Source of the DNA: JAGXQV01 sp964527565 | GTDB lineage: Bacteria; Pseudomonadota; Gammaproteobacteria; Burkholderiales; Sulfuricellaceae | Assembly: GCA_964527565.1 (NCBI GenBank) | Contig: CAZGOY010000035.1 | Coordinates: 1-36,727 of the forward strand | Length of the DNA: 36,727 nt | Direction: 5' to 3' | Shown: in pieces, positions 16,606-23,847 of the stretch | Layout: each line of letters starts with the position of its first letter | Numbering within the stretch: position 1 is the stretch's first letter | Translations under genes and position numbers: made by a program | Notes under the pieces: generated by a model | What the model saw: the letters and a program-made list of their open reading frames with translations, nothing else | What the model was told of the DNA's origin: nothing | Databases searched by the model: none

Positions 16606-17379
16606 TCACGGGTTCACGATGCCCAGCAGAATCGCGCGGGCAATGGCCTGGTGCTTGCTGCGCACGCCCAGCTTGCGCTTGACGTTCTGCAGATGGAAGT
16701 GGACGCCCGACTCGGAGATTTTCATGATCCCGGCGATCTGCGCGGCGATCTTGCCTCCGGTCCACCAGCGCAGGCATTCCAGCTCGCGCGCTGTGAACTG
16801 GGGCGGCTCGACCGCACTTTGGGATGGGGCAAAAACCAGCCGCCGGATGGCCTCGTGCATATACGATGACAGCACGTAAAGCGCGCCGGCCAGATGGGCG
16901 CTGTGTGCCTGGGCATCCAGGCCGGTTTCCGGATTGGCAATGCTGGCGAGCGCAATTTCATTGGGCAGGCCACCGATTGGAACGCTGAACCCGCTGCCGA
17001 TGCCGCTGGCCCGCGCTTCTTCCATGAAAATCTTGCGCTCGGGGGTATCGAAGATCCCCTCCTGCCAGACCAGAGGCGTGGCATAGCGGTAGGTATGCGC
17101 CACGATCGGATCGATGTCGGCGTATCCCGCCGCCTGGTAACGCTCCATCCACTGCGTGGGATAACCGCTCAGGATGAACTGGCAGGCATCGCCTTCGGCG
17201 GGCACATGGCGGACGCCGTAAAGAAAATATTCAAAGCCGAGATGGCGCGACACCCGGCGGATTTCCCGGCCCAGCGTATCCAGCGAAGATGCGGTCAAGA
17301 CACGTTCGAAATCCGAAAGCGCCATATAAGCCGCACGGTTTTCAACCAGATCGTGGGCGTGAAACAGCCTCTCATGCAT
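16606..17379 (-). CDS. LuxR-family quorum-sensing transcriptional regulator
   Basis: A 257-aa two-domain receptor. The autoinducer-binding domain (about 20-175) keeps the ligand-contacting residues Trp77, Tyr81, Asp90, Pro91 and Trp105 (GYPTQWMERYQAAGYADIDP, PLVW). The C-terminal GerE-type helix-turn-helix (about 190-255) reads FTARELECLRWWTGGKIAAQIA followed by ISESGVHFHLQNVKRKL. Both are intact, so this is a functional-looking acyl-homoserine-lactone receptor rather than a solo lacking ligand residues. It lies directly upstream of luxI and presumably binds the boxes at 16554 and 18027. ATG 17379 is preceded by an AGGATAGGGGGGG stretch. The 122-aa gene upstream ends 86 bp before it. Confidence 0.96.
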   Translation of the reverse strand: MHERLFHAHDLVENRAAYMALSDFERVLTASSLDTLGREIRRVSRHLGFEYFLYGVRHVPAEGDACQFILSGYPTQWMERYQAAGYADIDPIVAHTYRYATPLVWQEGIFDTPERKIFMEEARASGIGSGFSVPIGGLPNEIALASIANPETGLDAQAHSAHLAGALYVLSSYMHEAIRRLVFAPSQSAVEPPQFTARELECLRWWTGGKIAAQIAGIMKISESGVHFHLQNVKRKLGVRSKHQAIARAILLGIVNP

Positions 17380-17465
17380 GAATCCCCCCCTATCCTTGCG
17401 CGCGTTCCTTCGGGAACGTCTGGATTTCCCACTTTTCAGCCATGGGATTGAATTGGGCGTCCAGC

Positions 17466-17834
17466 TTACGTGTTTTGCGCGGGATTGTCAGCGTCGGGAT
17501 GCTCGGAACACTGGTAGATGATGACGCGCCCCGCCTTGGGAGGGACAACTTGTCCACAGGCGCATTCACAAGCCCCCCCCCCCAGCGCGCCGGTTTGTGC
17601 AGGGGCAAGGGATTGACGGCAAAGCTCACGCCATTTCCTGACGCTGCCGGGATCCGCCGCCAACTGTTCCGAATCGATGACGAACATATCGACCAGAGGG
17701 ACAAGCTCGCCGACAGGCGGCTCGTCGAGCCACACGCAAGGCTCATCGAGAACGGCGGCAATCAAATGGAAACGCTCCCTGGACGGGGCGAGCACGCCGA
17801 TAGTATTACTGAAACAGCGGAATGGGCCGCGCAT
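17466..17834 (-). CDS. Hypothetical Cys-rich protein upstream of luxR, interrupted by an 11-G tract
   Basis: A 122-aa ORF from ATG 17834 with an excellent AAGGAG site. The N-terminal part reads SRERFHLIAAVLDEPCVWLDEPP and VPLVDMFVIDSEQLAADPGSVRKWRELCRQ; the C-terminus has a zinc-ribbon-like Cys pattern (CECACGQ, IIYQCSEHP). Between them is a run of 11 G on the coding strand (17583-17573) encoding part of LGGG. With 11 G the Cys tail is read. With 10 G the frame would instead run on to 17390, ending 10 bp before luxR (147 aa). With 12 G it would stop at once. I do not recognise a family. Position and tract suggest a phase-variable partner of the quorum system. The alternative is a sequencing or assembly artefact in the homopolymer. 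Confidence 0.65.
   Translation of the reverse strand: MRGPFRCFSNTIGVLAPSRERFHLIAAVLDEPCVWLDEPPVGELVPLVDMFVIDSEQLAADPGSVRKWRELCRQSLAPAQTGALGGGACECACGQVVPPKAGRVIIYQCSEHPDADNPAQNT
17573..17583 (-). repeat. Homopolymeric tract of 11 C (G on the coding strand)
   Basis: Eleven consecutive C on the plus strand, inside the 122-aa gene. It is the longest mononucleotide run noticed in the window and a classic slipped-strand hotspot; its three reading outcomes are described with that gene. Confidence 0.9.
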
Positions 17835-17942
17835 GGACAGGCTCTCCTTGGGCATATTGCGAAAACCGGCAGCATGCCCGTCTTGCGTCCCGAATTGACC
17901 TATCAGTACCACCAGTAGTCTGCCAACCTGAAATGACGGCAC

Positions 17943-18000
17943 GCAGGGGCGCCCTCCTGGTCGCGAATTCAGCGGTTCGCGGCCCGGAGGGCGCCCCTGC
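17943..18000. repeat. 15-bp inverted repeat with nested hairpin, between the divergent transcripts
   Basis: GCAGGGGCGCCCTCC at 17943-17957 is perfectly complementary to 17986-18000. Inside the 28-bp loop, CGCGAA (17962-17967) pairs with TTCGCG (17976-17981). It ends 26 bp before the lux box of the toxin operon. It could insulate the two divergent units or be a REP-type element. No second copy was found in the window. Confidence 0.8.
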
Positions 18001-18026
18001 ATCACGCAAATCAAACTGGACTGGCT

Positions 18027-18073
18027 ACCTAGTAGCACTACTAGGTCACAAGTCGGTTATCCCGCGCTAGAGT
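18027..18073 (+). promoter_or_regulatory. lux-type box and promoter of the pore-forming-toxin operon
   Basis: The 20-bp perfect dyad ACCTAGTAGCACTACTAGGT (18027-18046) has the same half-sites as the box before luxI. A -10 like TAGAGT lies at 18068-18073, predicting a start near 18080 with the box centred at about -43, the standard class II LuxR-type geometry. The leader to ATG 18130 would be about 50 nt. Direct observation: the dyad and spacing; inference: activation by the LuxR encoded next door. Confidence 0.82.
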
Positions 18074-18129
18074 CATCACCGACACCTTTCACTTACCGGA
18101 ATTACCCAACCGTTCATTCAGGAAAAATC

Positions 18130-19017
18130 ATGTTGACACCCGATCTGGAAACGACGAAAGAGAATCTGAGCAGCAATGTCGCCGCCGCATCCGCGGTCAC
18201 GAAATACGCACAAGCCACGGTATCGGCAGTGCCCAGGCTGCAAAACCCGCCCGACTGGCTTGTGCCGATCCAAGGCCACCTTGCCGCCGCTCAGGGGCAT
18301 GCCAAAAACTGGCTTCGGAATATCTGTCCGGGAGTGACTTCCGACACGCCCCAGGGGATTGTCGATTTCAACACCCTATTCCAATCCAGAAGCAGCCAGA
18401 TATTGACCACCTTGCAAGAAATCGAAAGCGGCGGCGGTCGGCCAACAGGACAACAACGCTCAAGCATTTCCACGCTGTTCGGCAATCTCGGCACGGCGAT
18501 GAGCGCGCAAGAAGCCGCGCTGAATTTATTACAGGAAAAAATCAAAGCCTATTCTTCAGACATCAAGGCCGACCAGGACACGCTCTCAAGCGATTTGGGC
18601 GACGTCACCGCACGATTCGCCAACGGGGAAGTGTGGATACAGCAATTGAATGCGGCCATCGGCGATCATTTTCTCGATTGCGACGCGCTGGGGCCCTGTA
18701 TCGCGATCGTGGAAATCGACATGAATGTCACGCTCAAGGTCGCTGGCGTCGGCTCCGATCCCTCGCTCATCACGCTGGTCTTCGCCAAGGCGATTCTGGA
18801 GAACCAGAGCGGCAACTCCCAGGCGGCGCAGCAGGCGCTGCAAAGCGTGCTTGATACCTGGACTACCTTAAAGGTAAAAAACGAGGCGGTTATCAAGGAC
18901 CTGAACGACGCGCAGGATTCTCAATACGGCAGCATCCTCGCCCAGGTCGATCTGAAAACGGCACAGGCGCAGTGGCAGCAATTGGCCGATTTTGCAAGCC
19001 GTTTGTTGCGAGGCTGA
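18130..19017 (+). CDS. Putative tripartite alpha-pore-forming toxin component A (hydrophilic head)
   Basis: A 295-aa, largely alpha-helical protein with no signal peptide, starting behind AGGAAAAATC. It is homologous by eye to the next two genes: all share a W-x-x-x-I-x-P motif followed by T-x-x-P-Q-x-x-x-[ND] (here from Trp61) and a C-terminal [VF]DL-x3-Q-x-QW block (here VDLKTAQAQW, 273-282). Between helical arms the head is only mildly hydrophobic (CIAIVEIDMNVTLKVAG, about 190-206), unlike its paralogues. Three consecutive paralogues with long helical arms and heads of graded hydrophobicity are the hallmark of ClyA/HBL/NHE/AHL-type tripartite toxins. By that analogy this would be the hydrophilic, lumen-lining subunit. 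It is first in the lux-box operon. Assignment is by architecture, not by a recognised close match. Confidence 0.6.
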   Translation: MLTPDLETTKENLSSNVAAASAVTKYAQATVSAVPRLQNPPDWLVPIQGHLAAAQGHAKNWLRNICPGVTSDTPQGIVDFNTLFQSRSSQILTTLQEIESGGGRPTGQQRSSISTLFGNLGTAMSAQEAALNLLQEKIKAYSSDIKADQDTLSSDLGDVTARFANGEVWIQQLNAAIGDHFLDCDALGPCIAIVEIDMNVTLKVAGVGSDPSLITLVFAKAILENQSGNSQAAQQALQSVLDTWTTLKVKNEAVIKDLNDAQDSQYGSILAQVDLKTAQAQWQQLADFASRLLRG

Positions 19018-19069
19018 CGCCATCAAGTGTGCGCATGAACAGCCCCTCCAGAAAACCACGAATCGAACC

Positions 19070-19097
19070 CTCGTGAAGACCGCAAGGTTTTCATGAG
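19070..19097 (+). other. Intercistronic RNA hairpin with GCAA tetraloop between toxin genes A and B
   Basis: CTCGTGAAGACC (19070-19081) pairs over all 12 positions with GGTTTTCATGAG (19086-19097), two of them G-U pairs as RNA, closing a GNRA-type GCAA loop. No U-tract follows. Because the pairing uses G-U rather than DNA complementarity, it looks like a plus-strand RNA structure, possibly protecting the mRNA or causing partial termination. Confidence 0.6.
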
Positions 19098-19154
19098 AAC
19101 AATTCGGTAAACCCAGAGCAGTTTTTGCAACTTCAACTTACTGAGGAGAAAGAT

Positions 19155-20321
19155 ATGCCCGTACAACTCGCAACCAATGTCGCCGACCAGCAAAACAAGC
19201 TCGCCGGCTATCTGAATGCCAAGGCCAACGTAGCCAGTTATGTGGCGGCACTACAAAGCACCGATATCTCCGGCGTCAATTTCAAAACACTCCCCAAAGA
19301 CATCCAGAGCAAATTGCCCACCGACCCTGCCGTGCTCCTGCAGCAAGTCAATGCCAATCTGACGACCGCCAAGGAGCACGGCCAGTTCTGGAGCAACGAA
19401 ATCCAGCCGAGCCTGACCGCGATCCCGCAGGCGATCATCAACTACAACTCGCAGTTTCAGGTGGAAATGGGGCTGATTCTTCCCCTGGTTACCGATTTGC
19501 TGAGCAAAGACGATCCGGCCAAGCGCACGGAGGTTACTCAATTGTTCCAGGGCCTGCTTGAGAAAATCGGCGAGCAACAGACCGCCCTTAATAGCGAGAT
19601 TGCCAACCTGAAGACTTTCAATACGGAGGTTACGTCCGACCACGGCAATTTCAGTTCGGCGAATAACCAATTCGCGCTCATCCAGCAGTTCGAAGAAGCC
19701 AACATCACTGCCCTGAACTCGGCGATTTCCGGGCTGGACGATGCAATTTCCGCGTTGAACAAGGCGATTACCGCCGAGGCGGTCGCGCTCGGCGTATCGG
19801 TTGCACTGATCGCCGGCGGCGCCATCGGTTTGGCCAATGCCGAAACCGGGGTCGGCCTCGTTGCCGGGGCTGTCTGTATGGTGGTGGGGATGATCGGGGT
19901 CGGCGTTTCGGCGGGCTACCTGATTTCCTCCATCGAGAAAAAGCAGCAGGCCGAGCAGCAAAAGGCGTTCGATCAACTGGAAGTGAACGAGCTGACCGTT
20001 CAAGTACAGGCGTTGAATACCACCGAAAAAGCCTTGAGCGCGCTGGTCATCCAATCCCAGTTGGCGATGGAAAGCGTGCAGGTCATTCTCGACACCTGGG
20101 CCACCCTTTCGGCCAAGCTTGAGGCGGTTGTCACCGACCTGAACGATTCGGAGAAGCATATCGGCGACATCATGAGCCTGGTGGACCTGAACACCGCACA
20201 GACCCAGTGGGGCCAACTCCAGACGTTTGCGGAGCAGATGCAGGACTTCGACCAAGCGGTGTTTGCCAATCCGCCGGTCACGCTCACCTTGCAACCGATG
20301 GCAGTCAAGAAAGCCGCCTAG
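19155..20321 (+). CDS. Putative tripartite alpha-pore-forming toxin component B (pore-forming head)
   Basis: A 388-aa protein from ATG 19155 (GAGGAGAAAGAT upstream). Long helical arms (about 1-200 and 262-370) flank an extended hydrophobic hairpin at about 207-260, rich in Gly/Ala/Val with a polar turn (GLANAETGVGL). This resembles the membrane-inserting beta-tongue or helical hairpin of ClyA-like toxins and AhlB/HblB-type subunits. It carries the shared arm motif WSNEIQPSLTAIPQ (79-92) and the C-terminal VDLNTAQTQW. No signal peptide is seen, as in ClyA, so release may need lysis, vesicles or an unknown route. By family logic this is the main pore former, acting with its two neighbours. Alternatives such as a phage tape-measure fragment are less likely, given the paralogy of all three genes. 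Confidence 0.68.
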   Translation: MPVQLATNVADQQNKLAGYLNAKANVASYVAALQSTDISGVNFKTLPKDIQSKLPTDPAVLLQQVNANLTTAKEHGQFWSNEIQPSLTAIPQAIINYNSQFQVEMGLILPLVTDLLSKDDPAKRTEVTQLFQGLLEKIGEQQTALNSEIANLKTFNTEVTSDHGNFSSANNQFALIQQFEEANITALNSAISGLDDAISALNKAITAEAVALGVSVALIAGGAIGLANAETGVGLVAGAVCMVVGMIGVGVSAGYLISSIEKKQQAEQQKAFDQLEVNELTVQVQALNTTEKALSALVIQSQLAMESVQVILDTWATLSAKLEAVVTDLNDSEKHIGDIMSLVDLNTAQTQWGQLQTFAEQMQDFDQAVFANPPVTLTLQPMAVKKAA

Positions 20322-20334
20322 CGGCCTGACCGGC

Positions 20335-20365
20335 AAGGTGCGGGGCCGGAACGGCCTTTCACCTT
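20335..20365 (+). other. Intercistronic hairpin between toxin genes B and C
   Basis: AAGGTG (20335-20340) pairs with CACCTT (20360-20365), and the interior GGCCG-GAA-CGGCC forms a second stem; two G-U pairs stack between them as RNA. It lies 13 bp after the stop of gene B. Only a short T run follows, so partial termination or mRNA processing is more likely than full termination. Confidence 0.55.
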
Positions 20366-20427
20366 ACCCGTTTTCCATAAAACAAAATATTTCCAGGTTG
20401 CACAACCAGTGAAAGGACACCATAAAC

Positions 20428-21537
20428 ATGCATACGTTGACGTTTGATGTCGAAGCCGCCAAGGCACAACTCACGCAGGTATTCCGGGACAGAATCGATG
20501 CCCAGGGGTCGGTCTACAATGTTCTCAATGTGGATATCGAGGATGTCAGTTTCGACGATCTGGAGGAAAAACTGCCGAATCAGCAGCAAATTCTCGCCGA
20601 CATCAAGGGCGCTTTGAAAACGGCCCAGAATGACGGCGAGCAGTGGTTTAACGAAATCCAGCCGCACTTGACGGCAATACCCCAAGCTTCGATCAACTAC
20701 GCTTCGCTGTGGAACAACACCATTCCGCTGATATTGGCGCAACTGCGCCAGACGACTCCCGACCGGGAGGAATTACAAAACTTGTTTCAAGGTCTGAAAG
20801 ATTCCATCGACCAGCAAACCGCCTCACTGGGCAAGCTGATGACCGCTCTGCAAAGCATCAGGGCAGCCCAGGCAACGGATGCCACAAACTTTTCAGACAA
20901 ACACGCGAGCTTTCAGCAACTGGAAGCCCTCGACAAGGAAAATCTGGTAGCTGCGCGCAACGCGCTGGACAAAATCAAGACCATGATTGATCAGCTAGGT
21001 GAACGCATTGATATCGACACAATCAATGCCGAGAAAGATCTGGCGCTGGCTTCGAATGCGATGAAATACGGGAAAAAGCTCGGCAAGCCCGGAAAAATCC
21101 TGGGCCTGACGATCGGCTTGATCTTTATCGTCAGCGCCTCGTTCGCCATTGACGATCTATTGTCAACAATCGACCAACGCCTGGAAGAAGCAGAAAAAGC
21201 CGGTGAATACGAACTGGAAATATCCCTGCTCAACGCGCAACTGGTGGCACTGGAAACCGCATCTTCCTCGCTTTCCTCGCTCGTCAACGAACTCGATGAC
21301 CTGATCGCCTCGCTGCAAGCCACGATAACCGGCTGGAATAACGACGGCAATGCGATTGCCGCCATCATCGCCGATCTTCAGGGAGAAGCGCCAATCTATA
21401 CCGTAATCAACCAATTCGACCTGGGACGGACGCAGGCGCAGTGGGACGAAATAAGCATTTTCGCGGGCAAATGGCAAACCTTGGAAGTGTCGCCGAAAGC
21501 CGCCAACGTATTAACTCTGGACGGTCCAGACGCCTGA
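20428..21537 (+). CDS. Putative tripartite alpha-pore-forming toxin component C
   Basis: A 369-aa helical protein from ATG 20428 (GAAAGGA upstream), paralogous to the two preceding genes: WFNEIQPHLTAIPQASINY (73-91) and FDLGRTQAQW near the C-terminus. It has one hydrophobic segment (about 224-245, ILGLTIGLIFIVSASFAIDDLL) between long helices (KENLVAARNALDKIKTMIDQ before; RLEEAEKAGEYELEISLLNAQL after). A single moderate hydrophobic head is what the membrane-docking subunit of HBL/AHL-type toxins shows. Together the three genes give hydrophilic, doubly hydrophobic and singly hydrophobic heads, as expected for a tripartite system. Roles of the individual subunits are inferred from this pattern only. 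Confidence 0.65.
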   Translation: MHTLTFDVEAAKAQLTQVFRDRIDAQGSVYNVLNVDIEDVSFDDLEEKLPNQQQILADIKGALKTAQNDGEQWFNEIQPHLTAIPQASINYASLWNNTIPLILAQLRQTTPDREELQNLFQGLKDSIDQQTASLGKLMTALQSIRAAQATDATNFSDKHASFQQLEALDKENLVAARNALDKIKTMIDQLGERIDIDTINAEKDLALASNAMKYGKKLGKPGKILGLTIGLIFIVSASFAIDDLLSTIDQRLEEAEKAGEYELEISLLNAQLVALETASSSLSSLVNELDDLIASLQATITGWNNDGNAIAAIIADLQGEAPIYTVINQFDLGRTQAQWDEISIFAGKWQTLEVSPKAANVLTLDGPDA

Positions 21538-21581
21538 CATCGCGCGACCGCATCGCCACCTCATATTTAAGGATACAGACC

Positions 21582-23828
21582 ATGCTGAATTTTTCGCTCA
21601 AAGGCACTTATCAGGACGCCACCGGCTACTGCTGGGATTATTACGGAGACGACACCAACCCAAGCAATTTCTATATTGTTCCCCGCCCCCAGTTCGTTTT
21701 GACCGGCAACGGACAACCCTCCTTCCAGATCACCCGCTATAAGACCGATGATGCCAGCAATGGCGCCGGTTTTTGCCGGTTCGATATAGAGCTGTCCGTT
21801 CCGGCGGAGATCGAGGCAGGCATCACAACCCAGATTCCGCAGAAATTCCCCGGTGCCAAAGCCCCATATTCCTTTCTGGCGCTGGACTGCAATCCGGACG
21901 GCAAGGCCTGTTTCGATTTTGCCAGCGGCGGCGCCACCACGACCTTCTCAGCACCGGCGTCGAGCTTTGGCAGCAATACCGCCAGTTTTCTACTGCCGAT
22001 GAGCAAGGAACAGCTGGATACCGTTACCCAGGCATTCACGACCAGCGGCGGAAGCTACGAAGTCGAGTACCATCTTTCGGTTCCAGCACGCCTGCCGGCA
22101 GTCACCGCACAGCTATCCTTCGATTCCTCGATCGCCTACCAATATCAGGTCACGCAACCCTCGTACAACAGCTGGGGAGATGAAACCAGCCCGGGATCGG
22201 TGCAAAAACTGTTGAAGGAATCCGCCTCGTCCAAGGTGGTGATTACCTGGGGCACGCAAAAGCCGTCGGCCGATTTGCAGCAAGCGGTGGCGGATTGGGC
22301 GAATGGCACGCTGGCGGACCTGGTTAGCGCGGAAGTGCAAAAAACCATTCAATTGCAGGGCATCCACAGCAGCAGGAGCTTCAACATCAGTGAAGTAAGC
22401 AGCTTCACCAGCACCTATTGCGAAAACATGGTCATTAACTGGCTTATCGCGCCGCGAGCAGCCTTGCCCTCATTCCCTTCACTCGGCCTGAAGGTCGAGA
22501 ATTTCGTCAGCACCGTCAACGAACGGCAACAACTGATGACGGTATCGGCATTCCTGCCCTTCGCATCCGACAACAACGGCTCGAACAACGTCCCGGCGCC
22601 GACGCTGCCCGATGGAAGCACCCTTCAGGCGCTGGTGAAAAACGTCACGGTTACGGTGAATTACCCTGGACTGCCGGAGGCGAATGCCAGCCACACCTTC
22701 ACCGGAAACGAAAGCCACACCTTCACTGCGGGCTACAGCGAACAAGCCGGGCCCAACTGGGGGCTGGAATATACCGTGACTTACGCGGATACGGCGATGG
22801 CACCGGTTTCCGGCAAGGTTTCGAATATCGACGCAAACACTTACACGCTGCAAGTAGAGGAAGCGGGCATCCTGACCGTCCTCTTCGACGCCAGCCAGGC
22901 CTTTGCCTCACAGGGCACCCTGCCCACCGAGATCGACATCGCCTTCAGCTATATGGACATTGGCGGCAATGCCCCAGCCATCAACCAGGAAATAAAAATC
23001 CTGAAATCTGACGCGCCGCAACAGGGAAAGATCGTCAGTTATTACCCGCTACCACTCAGCAGCCGATACAACTATCAGGTTACATACGTGTTCGTCGGCA
23101 GCGTGCAGTACGTCGCGCCGCTGGTGCAGGGGAAAAACGGCTTTCTGCAAGTCATCCCTGCGGCGAACGCCGCCCATTCCTGCAATTTGATTATCTATGT
23201 TCCGAGCGCGCAGGCCAGCGACAACCAGATTTTCGATGCCGTAGTGCAAATGTGGTATCAACAGCCGCCAACACTCCCCCCCAGCGGCAGCACCCAGCCG
23301 ACCAGGAACTCCCCGGCCGTTTTCACCATTACACCGGATACCGATGCCCAAGGGAATCTGTTTGGCCGCGCCACTTTTGAAGGGCTGTTAAGCGGCGACC
23401 AGCCGCTGGTCTATACAGCCGCCATAGACACGGCGTCGGGGCAGATCGACATTCCCGACACGCTGCTCGAAAACACCCAACCGAGCGTGATGGTGTCACC
23501 GACGCAACGCTATTTCACCCTGGAAATCAGCACCGAGGCTATTGATTGGAGTACAGCGACGTTTGAAAGTGTCGAAGTGCTGGTCAATCTGCGCATCGCC
23601 CAGGGAAGCGCATCGGGCAAACCCGGCAATACGCCGCTGCAAAGAGCTTTTTCCTGGAACAAGGGCGAACAGGGCAGCAAATATCTGACCTACGGCATCC
23701 AGGATGGCAACGCGGTGGACTATGATTGGACAGCAAACTACGTTACGCCGGGAAAACCGCTACAAAGCCTATCCGCCAAAGGCGCGACTGATTTGATCCT
23801 GAATATTCCCGCCACCCCGGCTTCGTAA
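21582..23828 (+). CDS. Large beta-rich protein of unknown function in the toxin operon
   Basis: A 748-aa protein from ATG 21582 behind TAAGGATACAGACC; an in-frame start at 21441 would overlap gene C and lacks a good site. No signal peptide or membrane helix is seen. The composition is that of beta-sandwich or beta-barrel proteins: many Ser/Thr/Gly, aromatic alternation, Asn-rich turns. Landmarks are GYCWDYYGDDTNPSNFYIVP near the N-terminus, one helical insert (about 215-250, LQQAVADWANGTLADLVSAEV), repeated Ig-like strands (VTVTVNYPGLPEANASHTFTG) and a C-terminal region ending LILNIPATPAS. I do not recognise a family. Its place, 44 bp after the third toxin gene, suggests a receptor-binding, carrier or immunity partner. 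It is on the same strand with the same tight spacing, so almost surely co-transcribed. Confidence 0.85.
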   Translation: MLNFSLKGTYQDATGYCWDYYGDDTNPSNFYIVPRPQFVLTGNGQPSFQITRYKTDDASNGAGFCRFDIELSVPAEIEAGITTQIPQKFPGAKAPYSFLALDCNPDGKACFDFASGGATTTFSAPASSFGSNTASFLLPMSKEQLDTVTQAFTTSGGSYEVEYHLSVPARLPAVTAQLSFDSSIAYQYQVTQPSYNSWGDETSPGSVQKLLKESASSKVVITWGTQKPSADLQQAVADWANGTLADLVSAEVQKTIQLQGIHSSRSFNISEVSSFTSTYCENMVINWLIAPRAALPSFPSLGLKVENFVSTVNERQQLMTVSAFLPFASDNNGSNNVPAPTLPDGSTLQALVKNVTVTVNYPGLPEANASHTFTGNESHTFTAGYSEQAGPNWGLEYTVTYADTAMAPVSGKVSNIDANTYTLQVEEAGILTVLFDASQAFASQGTLPTEIDIAFSYMDIGGNAPAINQEIKILKSDAPQQGKIVSYYPLPLSSRYNYQVTYVFVGSVQYVAPLVQGKNGFLQVIPAANAAHSCNLIIYVPSAQASDNQIFDAVVQMWYQQPPTLPPSGSTQPTRNSPAVFTITPDTDAQGNLFGRATFEGLLSGDQPLVYTAAIDTASGQIDIPDTLLENTQPSVMVSPTQRYFTLEISTEAIDWSTATFESVEVLVNLRIAQGSASGKPGNTPLQRAFSWNKGEQGSKYLTYGIQDGNAVDYDWTANYVTPGKPLQSLSAKGATDLILNIPATPAS

Positions 23829-23847
23829 GCGGTCGGGTATACCAGCG

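Noticed and set aside
17442..17918. Plus-strand open frame of 158 codons opposite the 122-aa gene
   Set aside because: No ribosome-binding site and no recognisable motif; the minus-strand frame has AAGGAG at proper spacing and a Cys pattern.
18130..21537. Phage tape-measure or chemoreceptor fragments as an explanation of the helical triplet
   Set aside because: No phage structural neighbours or signalling-domain motifs; paralogy, equal architecture and graded hydrophobic heads fit multi-component alpha-pore-forming toxins better.
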